The notes under the pieces: generated by a model
What the model was told of the DNA's origin: nothing
What the model saw: only the letters and a program-made list of their open reading frames with translations
The model's database searches: none
Source of the DNA: an uncultured Prevotellaceae bacterium
GTDB taxonomy: Bacteria; Bacteroidota; Bacteroidia; Bacteroidales; Bacteroidaceae
Assembly: GCA_946540735.1 (NCBI GenBank)
Contig: CAMNIN010000005.1
Span: 1-43,952, forward strand
Direction: 5' to 3'
DNA length: 43,952 nucleotides
In this document: in pieces, positions 25,649 to 34,454 of the stretch
Position numbering within the stretch: the stretch's first letter is position 1
Layout of the letters: each line of letters starts with the position of its first letter
Program-made: the position numbers and the translations under genes

Positions 25649-25656
25649 CAAATTTA
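25649..25656 (-). promoter_or_regulatory. -7 element of the SDR gene
   Basis: TAAATTTG on the minus strand matches TAnnTTTG, about 58 bases above the ATG. No clear -33 TTG is seen. The rest of 25592-25871 is AT-rich and otherwise empty. Confidence 0.5.
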
Positions 25657-25803
25657 GCGATTATTTCCTAAAAACCATCATTCCCCGTCCTGAAAACTTA
25701 GGAATACGGCAACTTCATCATAGAACGGCAAAGGAAACTGCGATTTGTTTCATTCAAAAAAGTTATGGAAACATATCGAGAAACGAAGCAAAAATAAAAT
25801 CAT

Positions 25804-25811
25804 TAATTTTG
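25804..25811 (+). promoter_or_regulatory. -7 element of the secreted two-module protein gene
   Basis: TAATTTTG followed by CCACAAAA, about 61 bases above ATG 25872. It matches the Bacteroidota -7 consensus; the -33 position shows no TTG. Confidence 0.5.
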
Positions 25812-25871
25812 CCACAAAATGCGGAATCAATTATTATCAACTATTATCATTAACAACTAACCGAAACTATT

Positions 25872-27533
25872 ATGAAGAAAATTTACTCATTCATCGCTGC
25901 CATCATGCTGTCGGCAGGCGCTTATGCGCAGCAGGATTATGTCGACCGGGTGACCAATGGCAACTGCGAAGGCGATGACGTGTCGTGCTTCTTCGTGCAT
26001 GAGTACAGAGACGGCGACCGAGCAGAAACCAATGCCCGCCTCGTGGTAGACCCCACAGACCCCAACAACCATTGCGCGATCTCCTCCTCGCGTGATCAGG
26101 AAGAGGGCGAGACGCTCGATGACTGGGACACCCAGTTCTTTGTCACAGTGGCGGAAAAAATCGAAGTGGGCGACGAGTACAGGCTGACCATGCGCATACG
26201 TGCCGACAAGCCAGCCAACGCCCAGAGCCAGGCACACAACGCCCCTGGCGACTACAACTACTGGTCGATGTTTGGCGATATCAGTTTCACCACCGAATGG
26301 GTGACCCTCGTCAAGGAAGGTATCATCACCCAGAACCAAGTCTATGGTGATGAGGATCCTGAGACCTCAACCAAGGAGATGCATACCATCGCACTCAACC
26401 TGTATGTGCTGAAGGAAGCCAACAACTACTATTTTGACGACATCAAGCTTGAGATCAGGAAGTCGCAGGGTCCTCATGAGTTGACAGGCTGGTTCGACTT
26501 CGTGAAGAACGGCGACCTTTCGACAGATGACGTGAGCAGTTTCATAGGCCGCGACGGCATCGATGGCGTCGACAAGCCGGCCCGTATCGTGGAGATTGAT
26601 GGTATGCGTGCCCTGAACGTCACATCGATAGCCCCAGAGATCGACCCGGAGACAGGAGAGGCCAAATCTCTGGATGACTGGCGGACCCAATTCTTCGTCA
26701 CGATTCCCCACAAGTTCCGTGTAAACGAGAAATTCCATTTCGAGATGATGTACAAAGCCGATAAGGAAGCCACTGTACAGACGCAGATACACCGCAACCC
26801 GGGCGACTATCTCTTCTACCAGATGCTGGGCGACGTGAACTTCACCCCAGAGTGGCAGAAACTCGAGGTGGATGGAGAGATCACCGCCGACCAGGCAGGA
26901 GGCTACACCGTGGCATTCAACTGCAACGTGCTCAAAGAAGTCAACAACTATTATTTCAAAGACATCGTGTTTGCAGTCAATGAAATCGATGTCAGCGAGG
27001 AAGAGCGCACTTCAGGAAGCGAGAGCATCCTCTTGCCTGTGCCAGCCCCGGGAACCATGATTAATGCCACCATCGACATGACCCCAGCCGTCGAAGCCCT
27101 CGGCAGTGACTTCAAGGAACTCATCAGCGGCGACAATATGAAAGTTCAGACCGTCAACGGGCTCTCGGTCGACAAGATCTCGCCCGTATTCACCGGCGTG
27201 AGCTTCAACGAGAATGGCTTCGAGGATGAAGAGGGCTTCATCAGCTTGGAGATCGACGAGGAATCGGAAGCCAACAACGCCATCTTCATCATCAACAACT
27301 TCGGAGATGCTCCTATGGCAGATGGCCAGGAGATCAACACCCGTCTCTGTTTCGTGAACAAGACTGGCTGGTATTATATCTATAATGTAACATTCGTGAG
27401 TGCTGACGGCATTGATGAGATCCAGAGTGCCCAGCACGTGAGCGACCAGATCTACGACCTGACCGGCCGCATGATCACGAAGCCAACAAAGGGCATCTAC
27501 ATCCTCAACGGCAAGAAGTATATCCAGAAATAA
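25872..27533 (+). CDS. Secreted two-module protein with T9SS-like C-terminal tail
   Basis: A 553-residue exported protein. A signal peptide (MKKIYSFIAAIMLSAGAYAQ) is followed by two copies of a module of about 175 residues (about 22-197 and 206-385). Copy pairs that reveal the duplication are LDDWDTQFFVTV/LDDWRTQFFVTI, APGDYNYWSMFGDISFTTEW/NPGDYLFYQMLGDVNFTPEW and YVLKEANNYYFDDI/NVLKEVNNYYFKDI. The pattern resembles CBM4/9-like jelly-roll carbohydrate-binding modules (tentative). A further beta region follows. The C-terminus YDLTGRMITKPTKGIYILNG-KKYIQK is the short sorting tail common on T9SS or surface proteins of Prevotella-like bacteria. It is a single gene with its own promoter and terminator. 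No catalytic motif is seen; a binding role is inference. Confidence 0.75.
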   Translation: MKKIYSFIAAIMLSAGAYAQQDYVDRVTNGNCEGDDVSCFFVHEYRDGDRAETNARLVVDPTDPNNHCAISSSRDQEEGETLDDWDTQFFVTVAEKIEVGDEYRLTMRIRADKPANAQSQAHNAPGDYNYWSMFGDISFTTEWVTLVKEGIITQNQVYGDEDPETSTKEMHTIALNLYVLKEANNYYFDDIKLEIRKSQGPHELTGWFDFVKNGDLSTDDVSSFIGRDGIDGVDKPARIVEIDGMRALNVTSIAPEIDPETGEAKSLDDWRTQFFVTIPHKFRVNEKFHFEMMYKADKEATVQTQIHRNPGDYLFYQMLGDVNFTPEWQKLEVDGEITADQAGGYTVAFNCNVLKEVNNYYFKDIVFAVNEIDVSEEERTSGSESILLPVPAPGTMINATIDMTPAVEALGSDFKELISGDNMKVQTVNGLSVDKISPVFTGVSFNENGFEDEEGFISLEIDEESEANNAIFIINNFGDAPMADGQEINTRLCFVNKTGWYYIYNVTFVSADGIDEIQSAQHVSDQIYDLTGRMITKPTKGIYILNGKKYIQK

Positions 27534-27562
27534 GATTCTGTCGAAAGAGACTATAAATCTGT

Positions 27563-27606
27563 CGAGCGGCAAAGGCTACACCTCTGCCGCTCGTATCTTT
27601 TTTTGG
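27563..27606 (+). terminator. Rho-independent terminator of the two-module protein gene
   Basis: Arms CGAGCGGCA (27563-27571) and TGCCGCTCG (27585-27593) form a perfect 9-bp stem with a 13-base loop, followed on the plus strand by TATCTTTTTTT. It lies 30 bases past the stop codon. Confidence 0.88.
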
Positions 27607-27628
27607 AGAGGAGACAACAAACCTGCTC

Positions 27629-28516
27629 TCAGCGCTGGTTGCGGAGTTGTGTGGGCGTCAAGCCAAAATGGTCCTTGACATATTTGCCGAAAAAGGACGT
27701 GTTGGGGAAGCCCAGGACAATGCTGACCTGCTTGATGTTCAGGTCAGACTGTCTGAGGTAGAAGCGCACATCTTCCATCACCTGCTCGGTAATCCACATA
27801 TTGGCCGTCTTTCCTGAATGTTTCTTGCAGATGGAGGAAAGATATTTCGGCGAGATAAACAGTTCCTTAGCATAAGAGTCCACCGAGCGATGCTTCACCT
27901 TGGAAGTATGAAGCAAGTCGAGGAAGCGCTTGAAATGGATCATCGACATGCTCAGCCGCTGAGGCTGTGGTTCGCCTGGCAGCATGTGTCTCAGGGTGCC
28001 ACACAAGCCAAGAATAGCCGCACAGATGAGTGACCGGATGATTTCGGTATGGTATGGATTGCCCTTGCCCCGCTCAATGGAAAATTTCAGCATCTCATAG
28101 AAATTGGTATAGAAAAGAATATCATCGTCGTCCATGACAAGCACGTTGAGCCGGTGAACATACATCACGTCATTCCAAAGGCTCATTTTCTCGCGCAGGA
28201 AACTCTGAAGGATGCGGTTGGTCAAGAGCATGGTCTTGAACGAAAAATCAGGACTGACCATCATGTCGGTGATAATGACATTCTGCGGGATCACCATCAC
28301 CTGGTTTTTGTGTAGTTCTATAGGTTGCCCGTTCAATCTCACCTGGGCCTTGCCCTGGATGCAGATGGCAATGACATTCATCGGGACCAAGGTGGTGCTG
28401 GCCTCGGTGAATTTCTGGATACTGTCGATGATGACAATATCATCGTCGGAATAGCCCACCCTGAAATCCGAGTTGTCGGCAAGTTGCTGTAGCGTGACTT
28501 CTTCTTGATACATCAT
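27629..28516 (-). CDS. AraC-family transcriptional regulator
   Basis: A 295-residue regulator. The N-terminal part has an AraC-type cupin-like sensor pattern (VRLNGQPIELHKNQVMVIPQ, NVIITDMMVSPDFSFKTMLL). The C-terminal DNA-binding domain has two helix-turn-helix units: SVDSYAKELFISPKYLSSIC and the signature region LNIKQVSIVLGFPNTSFFGK, ending HFGLTPTQLRNQR. The gene is divergent from the RND efflux operon, with 175 bases between the start codons and a dyad in between, so it probably controls that operon and itself. The effector is unknown. Two adjacent ATGs (28516 and 28513) could serve as start. Confidence 0.92.
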   Translation of the reverse strand: MMYQEEVTLQQLADNSDFRVGYSDDDIVIIDSIQKFTEASTTLVPMNVIAICIQGKAQVRLNGQPIELHKNQVMVIPQNVIITDMMVSPDFSFKTMLLTNRILQSFLREKMSLWNDVMYVHRLNVLVMDDDDILFYTNFYEMLKFSIERGKGNPYHTEIIRSLICAAILGLCGTLRHMLPGEPQPQRLSMSMIHFKRFLDLLHTSKVKHRSVDSYAKELFISPKYLSSICKKHSGKTANMWITEQVMEDVRFYLRQSDLNIKQVSIVLGFPNTSFFGKYVKDHFGLTPTQLRNQR

Positions 28517-28532
28517 ATTCTTGATTTGACTG

Positions 28533-28540
28533 CAAAATTA
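28533..28540 (-). promoter_or_regulatory. -7 element of the AraC regulator gene
   Basis: TAATTTTG followed by CAG on the minus strand, 17 bases above the start codon. A dyad centred near 28571 lies about 30 bases further upstream. Confidence 0.6.
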
Positions 28541-28560
28541 ATCAATCTGGCACAAATAAC

Positions 28561-28581
28561 GTGTTGTATTTCTCGCAACAC
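28561..28581. promoter_or_regulatory. GTGTTG-N9-CAACAC dyad, candidate operator
   Basis: Perfect 6-base arms GTGTTG (28561-28566) and CAACAC (28576-28581) around 9 bases, in the divergent region between the AraC gene and the RND operon. It sits near the -33 region of the AraC promoter and about 80 bases above the RND -7 element. A regulator binding site is inferred from position. Confidence 0.5.
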
Positions 28582-28659
28582 ATTACCTATATTTCCTTTT
28601 TTTACTCAATTCACATCAAAATAAGAGAAATCAGACAGATAAAATCTTAATTTTTAGCT

Positions 28660-28667
28660 TATTTTTG
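28660..28667 (+). promoter_or_regulatory. -7 element of the RND efflux operon
   Basis: TATTTTTG followed by CATATT matches the Bacteroidota -7 element and lies 24 bases above ATG 28692. The TTG that could be read as an upstream start codon (28665) is part of this element. No -33 TTG is obvious, which would suit an activator-dependent promoter. Confidence 0.6.
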
Positions 28668-28691
28668 CATATTAAACCAAGTTTGCGGAAA

Positions 28692-29789
28692 ATGAGAAAA
28701 GGAATAATAGGGCTGATGGCCGTCATGCTCGCATGCAGTTGCGGGAACAAAGGAAGCGAGTCCATCAAATCGCCAACGAAAGTGAAGACTGAAATTGTGG
28801 CCAGCACCCAGGCGGCCGACGGACAATCGTATGTAGGCATAGTGGAAGAGAGCGAGGCCACTGCGGTGAGCTTCACCAGCATGGGAGTCGTGAAGCGCAT
28901 GCTGGTGAGCGAGGGACAGATGGTGCAGCGAGGACAGCTGCTTGCCGAGATTGATGCCACCAGCAGCGGCAACAGCGTGGAAGCCGCCAAAGCCCTTACC
29001 AGCCAGGCCGAAGACATGGTGCGACAGGCTGAGAACACCTACGCCCAAGCCAAGGATGCCCATGAGCGGCTGAAACTCCTCCACGACAACGGTTCGCTGC
29101 CCGAAATCAAATGGATCGAGGTTGAGACACAGTTGCGACAAGCTGAGACCGCACTGAACACCGCACACTCCAGCGTCAGATCAGCAGCAGCCACCGAGCG
29201 CATTGCCCGCAAGAACCTGTCGGACACCCGTCTGACAGCCCCAGTGAGCGGTGTGATCGGCAAGAAGATGGTGGGAACAGGCGAGACAGCCCTCCCCTCC
29301 CAGGCAGTGGTTACCATCCTCAACATCAACAGCGTGAAAGTGAAAGTCTCGATACCTGAAACGGAAATGAGCACAATCCACAGCGACAGCCGTTCGCTGA
29401 TCGCTGTGGATGCCGTAGACAAGCAAGTGACCGGCGGCAGAATCGAGAAAGGCGTGCAAGCCGATGCCCTCACCCACACCTACGACATCCGTATCAATGT
29501 GCCTAACGCCGACCACAAGCTGCTTCCGGGTATGGTGGCCAACGTGAGATTCGACACCAGCTCCGGCACAGGCAATCCCCTGCTCCCCATCTCCTGTGTG
29601 CAGAAGAAAGCCGACGGGTCGCTCTTCGTGTGGACAGTAGGTGAAGATGGTTGTGCCCACCGTAACACCGTGCGGACCGGTCCGACCTTCGGTAACCGGA
29701 TATCCGTGACCCAAGGCATACGGACAGGACAGCGTGTGATCACCGAAGGCTACCAGAAATTGAGTGAAGGCACAAAGGTGGAATACTGA
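28692..29789 (+). CDS. RND efflux adaptor (membrane fusion lipoprotein)
   Basis: The 365-residue periplasmic adaptor of the tripartite efflux pump. A lipoprotein-type signal (MRKGIIGLMAVMLACSCGNK) would anchor it at one of the two cysteines. A biotinyl-lipoyl half (VGIVEESEATAVSFTSMGVV), an alpha-hairpin of coiled-coil pattern (about 95-170, SQAEDMVRQAENTYAQAKDA), the second lipoyl half (LTAPVSGVIGKKMVGTGETA) and beta-barrel domains follow. ATG 28692 is preferred over TTG 28665, which adds nine residues without signal character and lies in the promoter. The RND pump gene follows after 17 bases. AcrA/HlyD family membership is clear; the exported substrate is unknown. Confidence 0.92.
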   Translation: MRKGIIGLMAVMLACSCGNKGSESIKSPTKVKTEIVASTQAADGQSYVGIVEESEATAVSFTSMGVVKRMLVSEGQMVQRGQLLAEIDATSSGNSVEAAKALTSQAEDMVRQAENTYAQAKDAHERLKLLHDNGSLPEIKWIEVETQLRQAETALNTAHSSVRSAAATERIARKNLSDTRLTAPVSGVIGKKMVGTGETALPSQAVVTILNINSVKVKVSIPETEMSTIHSDSRSLIAVDAVDKQVTGGRIEKGVQADALTHTYDIRINVPNADHKLLPGMVANVRFDTSSGTGNPLLPISCVQKKADGSLFVWTVGEDGCAHRNTVRTGPTFGNRISVTQGIRTGQRVITEGYQKLSEGTKVEY

Positions 29790-29806
29790 ATCTAAGACGT
29801 CAAGAC

Positions 29807-32800
29807 ATGGAAAAGAAAATGAACTGGCTCCAATGGCCCTTGGAGCACTACTCCATATCACTGCTCATCGTCATCATCCTCTTCATCCTCGGCGTATACG
29901 GCATGTATGTCATGCCGAAAGACGAGTTCCCCGCATTCACCATCCGCCAAGGTGTGGTTGTCGCCGTATATCCCGGTGCGACCAGTGAGGAAGTGGAAGA
30001 ACAGGTAGCCCGGCCACTGGAGCGATACCTCTTCACATTCCAGGAAGTGAAACGTGTGAAGACCACGTCCACATCGCAAAACGGGATGTGCATGGTCCTG
30101 GTCTACCTGAACGATGACGTAAACAACAAGGATGAGGTGTGGAGCAAGATCAAGCATGGGCTGAACCTCTTCAAACAGCAACTTCCCAGCGGCGTACTTG
30201 CCCTGCTCGCCAACGATGATTTCGGCAACACCTCCGCCCTGCTCATTTCGATCGAGAGCGACCAGCGCAGCCACCGAGAACTGCAAAGCTACAGCGACGA
30301 ACTTTCCGACCGGCTCCGACGAATCCCCTCTGTGGCCAATGTGAAACTCTTCGGAGCCCAGAAAGAGCAGATCTCACTCTATGTGGACCGGCATCGGCTG
30401 CAAGCCTACGGCATCGGCCAGCAGATGCTCTTCACCCGCCTGCAAGCCCAGGGCATCACCACCATGAGCGGCAGTATCAGCGATGAAGACCAGCAAATCC
30501 CTATCCACATCGAACCCACAGAGAACAGCGAGGAAGAGATAGCCAACCAGATCATCTTCAGCGACCCCGTGAGCGGCAAGATCGCCCGTGTGAGAGATGT
30601 GGCCGATGTGGTGAGAGAATACGACAACAGCGAGAGCTATATCGAGCAAGACGGCCATCCATGCGTGCTCCTCTCCATGGAGATGACCCCGGGCAACAAT
30701 ATCGTGCAATACGGCAAGGATGTGGACAAAGTGCTCAAAGAATACCGTGAGACCATGCTCCCCGACGACGTGAAGATCACCCGCATCGCCGACCAGCCGA
30801 AAGTAGTGAGCTCCAGCGTGAGTGACTTCCTGCGTGACCTGCTCATCTCCATGGCCATCATCATCCTCGTGATGATGGTGCTCTTTCCCCTGCGCTCCGC
30901 CATCGTGGCAGCCATCACCATTCCACTCAGCACTTTCATCTCGGTGTCGATCATGTATATGGCCGGCATCGAACTGAATATTGTCACCCTGGCAGCCCTG
31001 ATCGTGGTGCTCGGCATGGTGGTCGACAACTCTATCGTGGTCATCGACGGCTATCTGGAATACCTCGACAAAGGCTATGAGCCCAAACGGGCCGCCATCG
31101 ACTCCGCCAAGCAATACTTCATGCCGATGATGCTCGCCACGCTCTGCATCAGTATCATTTTCTTCCCTCTGCTTCTGACCTTCAAAGGCGGGTTCAAAGA
31201 CGCCATGCAGCACTTTCCCTGGACCATCGGCATCAACCTCATGGTGTCGCTCTTCCTCGCTGTCACGGTGATCCCCTTCCTCGAGGTGCTCATCATCAAG
31301 CCCGGCAAGGTGAGCACCAACGGCAATGCCATAACAAAATGGGTGCAGACCACCTACGAGCGCGTGCTCGACTTCACATTCCGACGTCCATGGGTCACCA
31401 TCGCCAGTGGAGTCGGCATTATCCTCCTCTCCATGCTGATTGTGCCCACCCTGAAAGTGAGGCTTTTCCCCTATGCCGACCGCGACCAGTTCGCCGTGGA
31501 AATCTTCCTGCCCGAGGGCAAAGGAATCAAAGAGACCCGGCAGACGGCCGACTCGCTGCGACGAGCGCTGCAAAGAGACGACCGGGTGAAATGCATCACC
31601 AGTTTCATCGGTTGCTCTTCACCCCGTTTCATGACCTGCTATGCCCCACAGATGGCAGGAAAGAACTACGCCCAATTCATCGTCAACACCCAATCACAAG
31701 ACGCAACGCTCGAACTCTTGGCCGAATACCAATCCAAATGGTCGGAAGCCTTCCCCGAGGCGTACGTACGCTTCAAGCGCCTCGATTTTCTTGAGGTGCC
31801 AGAACTGGAATACCGTTTTTACGGCGAGGACATCGACTCCCTGCACTCCGTGGCAGAGCAGCTGATGGACCGCATGCGCAGAATGCCCGAACTGGAGTGG
31901 GTGCATACAGACTTCTTCCAGCCCACACCTATCATCAACGTGGAACTCGATCCCGTGACCTCGTCGCAACTCGGCATCACACGGACCACGGCCTCACTGG
32001 CACTGAGTGCCACTACCAACGACCTCCGCATCGGCCAGATCTGGGAAGGAGACTATGAGTTGCCCATCATCGTCAAGGATGATTCCGACATGACATACTC
32101 CGATGTCGAGGATCTCGGCCTGCCCACTCCACAGACGATGCTCTCGTCGGGCGTCAACGGCAAGAACAGCACAGTGCCACTGCGGCAGGTGGCCAAGGTG
32201 AGTCCGAAGTGGAGCGAGAGCCGCATCATGCACCGCGGCGGAGAGCGCTGCATCACCGTGACCGCCCAGTTTGCCAGCGGCACTTACGCCGCTCCTGTGG
32301 AGAACCGTGTGGCGAAGATCATGAAGGAAGAAATCAAGATACCCCAAGGCGTACGCGCGGAGGTGGGCGGCGAGATCGAATATGATGCCGAAGCCATCCC
32401 GATGATCACCGGCGGAGTCTCCATCTCGATGATCATCGTATTCTTCTTCCTGCTCTTCAACTTCAAGAAATACGGCATATCTCTCGTCTGCATTTCCGCT
32501 CTCGGCCTGATGCTGCCTGGAGCCCTCATTGGCCTGGGGCTGATGAACCGCACCCTGGGACTCACCTCTGTGATGGGGGTGATCACCCTGATGGGAATGA
32601 TCATGCGTAACGAGATACTCATCTTCGAGCACGCCAACAACCTGGTGAGGCAGTTTGTAGAAGCCCATCCGAAACCACCCGTCGTCACCGATGATCAGCG
32701 AAGGGAATACCACAGGGCTTACAACGAGGCTGTGAAACAGGCTGGCTATGATGCCGGCAAGCGCCGCATGGTGCCCATCTTCCTCACCACGGCCACTACG

Positions 32801-32944
32801 GCCGTCGGCGTGGTGCCGATGATTATCGCCCAATCCTCGTTCTGGATGCCGGTGGGTGTGACCATCTTCGCCGGAGGCATCGGTTCGCTGATCATGGTAG
32901 TCACCATGCTCCCCATCGTCTATTGGAAAGTATCGACAAAGTAA
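29807..32944 (+). CDS. RND-family efflux transporter, inner membrane
   Basis: A 1045-residue pump of the AcrB/MexB superfamily with 12 predicted membrane helices and two large periplasmic loops. The first helix is SISLLIVIILFILGVYGMYV, followed by YPGATSEEVEEQVARPLE, a family hallmark. In helix 4 the proton-relay region reads GMVVDNSIVVID; D407 is present but the second Asp of AcrB is N408. In helix 10 the AcrB lysine position is arginine (R934, MIMRNEILIFE). A loop of about 35 hydrophilic residues after helix 10 (HPKPPVVTDDQRREYHRAYN) is longer than in AcrB. It lies between the adaptor and outer membrane channel genes. Drug, bile salt or metal specificity cannot be read from sequence. Confidence 0.95.
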   Translation: MEKKMNWLQWPLEHYSISLLIVIILFILGVYGMYVMPKDEFPAFTIRQGVVVAVYPGATSEEVEEQVARPLERYLFTFQEVKRVKTTSTSQNGMCMVLVYLNDDVNNKDEVWSKIKHGLNLFKQQLPSGVLALLANDDFGNTSALLISIESDQRSHRELQSYSDELSDRLRRIPSVANVKLFGAQKEQISLYVDRHRLQAYGIGQQMLFTRLQAQGITTMSGSISDEDQQIPIHIEPTENSEEEIANQIIFSDPVSGKIARVRDVADVVREYDNSESYIEQDGHPCVLLSMEMTPGNNIVQYGKDVDKVLKEYRETMLPDDVKITRIADQPKVVSSSVSDFLRDLLISMAIIILVMMVLFPLRSAIVAAITIPLSTFISVSIMYMAGIELNIVTLAALIVVLGMVVDNSIVVIDGYLEYLDKGYEPKRAAIDSAKQYFMPMMLATLCISIIFFPLLLTFKGGFKDAMQHFPWTIGINLMVSLFLAVTVIPFLEVLIIKPGKVSTNGNAITKWVQTTYERVLDFTFRRPWVTIASGVGIILLSMLIVPTLKVRLFPYADRDQFAVEIFLPEGKGIKETRQTADSLRRALQRDDRVKCITSFIGCSSPRFMTCYAPQMAGKNYAQFIVNTQSQDATLELLAEYQSKWSEAFPEAYVRFKRLDFLEVPELEYRFYGEDIDSLHSVAEQLMDRMRRMPELEWVHTDFFQPTPIINVELDPVTSSQLGITRTTASLALSATTNDLRIGQIWEGDYELPIIVKDDSDMTYSDVEDLGLPTPQTMLSSGVNGKNSTVPLRQVAKVSPKWSESRIMHRGGERCITVTAQFASGTYAAPVENRVAKIMKEEIKIPQGVRAEVGGEIEYDAEAIPMITGGVSISMIIVFFFLLFNFKKYGISLVCISALGLMLPGALIGLGLMNRTLGLTSVMGVITLMGMIMRNEILIFEHANNLVRQFVEAHPKPPVVTDDQRREYHRAYNEAVKQAGYDAGKRRMVPIFLTTATTAVGVVPMIIAQSSFWMPVGVTIFAGGIGSLIMVVTMLPIVYWKVSTK

Positions 32945-33009
32945 ACGTTCACCTGCCATCACAAGTCCTGCATAAAGAGAAACGCATTCCAGCATCACCA
33001 ACAAGAATC

Positions 33010-34344
33010 ATGAAGCAACTCACAATAATCCTCATCCTGTCTTGTGCCCTGACCGCCTCAGCACAGACCTACACCCTGGAGCAGATGCTTGACTCTGCCC
33101 GGCAGAACAACATTGCCATCCATTCCGCACAATACGACATCGAGGCCGCCCGACAACAACGCAAGGAAGCCTTCACCAAATTTTTCCCCAACATCAGTGC
33201 CACGGGACTTTGGTTCAATGCCAACAAAGGCATGGCAGAAATGAACCTGACCCCTTCAGAGATGATCTCGCCCGAGATAGGAGCCATGCTCGCCCAGTCT
33301 TTTCCGGTAGAAGCGCTGGCAGCCCTGGCCAACCCCGTGAGCATCTCAATGATGAAAAACGGCACCATCGGCAGCGTGATGGCCATGCAGCCCGTCTTCG
33401 CCGGCGGACAGATTGTCAACGGCAACAAACTCGCCAAAGTGGGTGAGGATGTCAGCCGCCTGCAGCAGCGACTCTCGAAAAACGAGGTGGAGAAAACTGC
33501 CGAGCAGTATTTCTGGCAGTTGGCGTCGCTGCAAGAGAAAATGAAAACCATCGATGCCGTAGAGCAGCTGCTTACGACCCTCTGCAAAGATGTGAGTCTC
33601 GCAGTAGAGGCCGGATTGACTTTGCGCAACGACCTTCTGCAAGTGCAACTCCGTCAAAACGACATCGCCAGCCAGAAGCTCAAGTTGCAGAACGGTCTGT
33701 CGCTGGTCAAACTGCTGCTCTCGCAATATTGCGGTCTGCGCGACACCACCTTCAGTATCAGTTACGACACCACAGGGCTCTCGCCCGTCGCCGCCAGGAA
33801 AGACCACGACCAGGCACTCCTGGGCACGGCAGAATACCAATTGCTCGAGAAGCAAGTGGAGGCAGCCAATCTCCAGAAGAAAATGGCTGTGGGACAACAG
33901 TTGCCCACAGTCGCCGTCGGAGCTGGCTACAACTACCACAACCTGATGGAGAAAGACCACCACTTCGGCATGGTATTCGCCACCGTGAGCATCCCCATCA
34001 GCGACTGGTGGGGCGGTTCGCATGCCATCAAACGCCGCAAGATAGAGCAGCAGAAAGCCATGGAGCAACGCGAGAACAATGCCGAACTTCTGAAAATCAG
34101 GATGCAGAATGCTTGGAATGGTGTCGATGAGTCATACCAGCAACTGCTTCTTGCCGAGCGCAGCATCCAACAAGCAGAAGAAAACCTCCGCCTGAACCGT
34201 GACTACTACCGTGCAGGCACTTCCAAGATGTCGGACTTGCTGGAAGCCCAGATGCTTTATCAACAGGCAAGGGACAAGCATACCGATGCCTTCGCAGAAT
34301 ACCAGAACAAGCTCTTGGAATACAAACTGGCCACTGACCACTAA
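33010..34344 (+). CDS. TolC-family outer membrane efflux channel
   Basis: The 444-residue outer membrane component of the pump. It has a signal peptide (MKQLTIILILSCALTASAQT) and the two TolC-type repeats: the first starts YTLEQMLDSARQNNIAIHSA, the second near 280 with LLEKQVEAANLQKKMAVGQQ. Long helical stretches include LEAQMLYQQARDKHTDAFAE and YQNKLLEYKLA. ATG 33010 is chosen because the signal peptide begins there; the frame is open further upstream but lacks protein-like sequence. It follows the pump gene after 65 bases and completes the operon. No intrinsic terminator is obvious after it. Confidence 0.93.
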   Translation: MKQLTIILILSCALTASAQTYTLEQMLDSARQNNIAIHSAQYDIEAARQQRKEAFTKFFPNISATGLWFNANKGMAEMNLTPSEMISPEIGAMLAQSFPVEALAALANPVSISMMKNGTIGSVMAMQPVFAGGQIVNGNKLAKVGEDVSRLQQRLSKNEVEKTAEQYFWQLASLQEKMKTIDAVEQLLTTLCKDVSLAVEAGLTLRNDLLQVQLRQNDIASQKLKLQNGLSLVKLLLSQYCGLRDTTFSISYDTTGLSPVAARKDHDQALLGTAEYQLLEKQVEAANLQKKMAVGQQLPTVAVGAGYNYHNLMEKDHHFGMVFATVSIPISDWWGGSHAIKRRKIEQQKAMEQRENNAELLKIRMQNAWNGVDESYQQLLLAERSIQQAEENLRLNRDYYRAGTSKMSDLLEAQMLYQQARDKHTDAFAEYQNKLLEYKLATDH

Positions 34345-34375
34345 AGTTCCCGGAGAAGGTAAGAAAGACAAGATT

Positions 34376-34406
34376 TTGGCCATCTGACTTTTTTTCCCTA
34401 TTTTTG
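34376..34406 (+). promoter_or_regulatory. Promoter of the DUF362 gene
   Basis: TTG (34376-34378) and TATTTTTG (34399-34406) with exactly 20 bases between them, followed by CAACG; a full match to the Bacteroidota promoter. It lies 48 bases above ATG 34455. Confidence 0.8.
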
Positions 34407-34454
34407 CAACGATTTCATACTTAAAAAAACGACCAACAAACCTAACAAACAAGA

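Noticed and set aside
28665..28691. TTG at 28665 as start of the RND adaptor
   Set aside because: The TTG is part of the -7 element TATTTTTG, so it would lie upstream of the transcript. ATG 28692 begins a good lipoprotein signal.
30374..33004. Long minus-strand frames opposite the RND pump gene
   Set aside because: His/Asp/Glu-rich antisense shadows of the pump gene; no signal peptide, promoter or family pattern.
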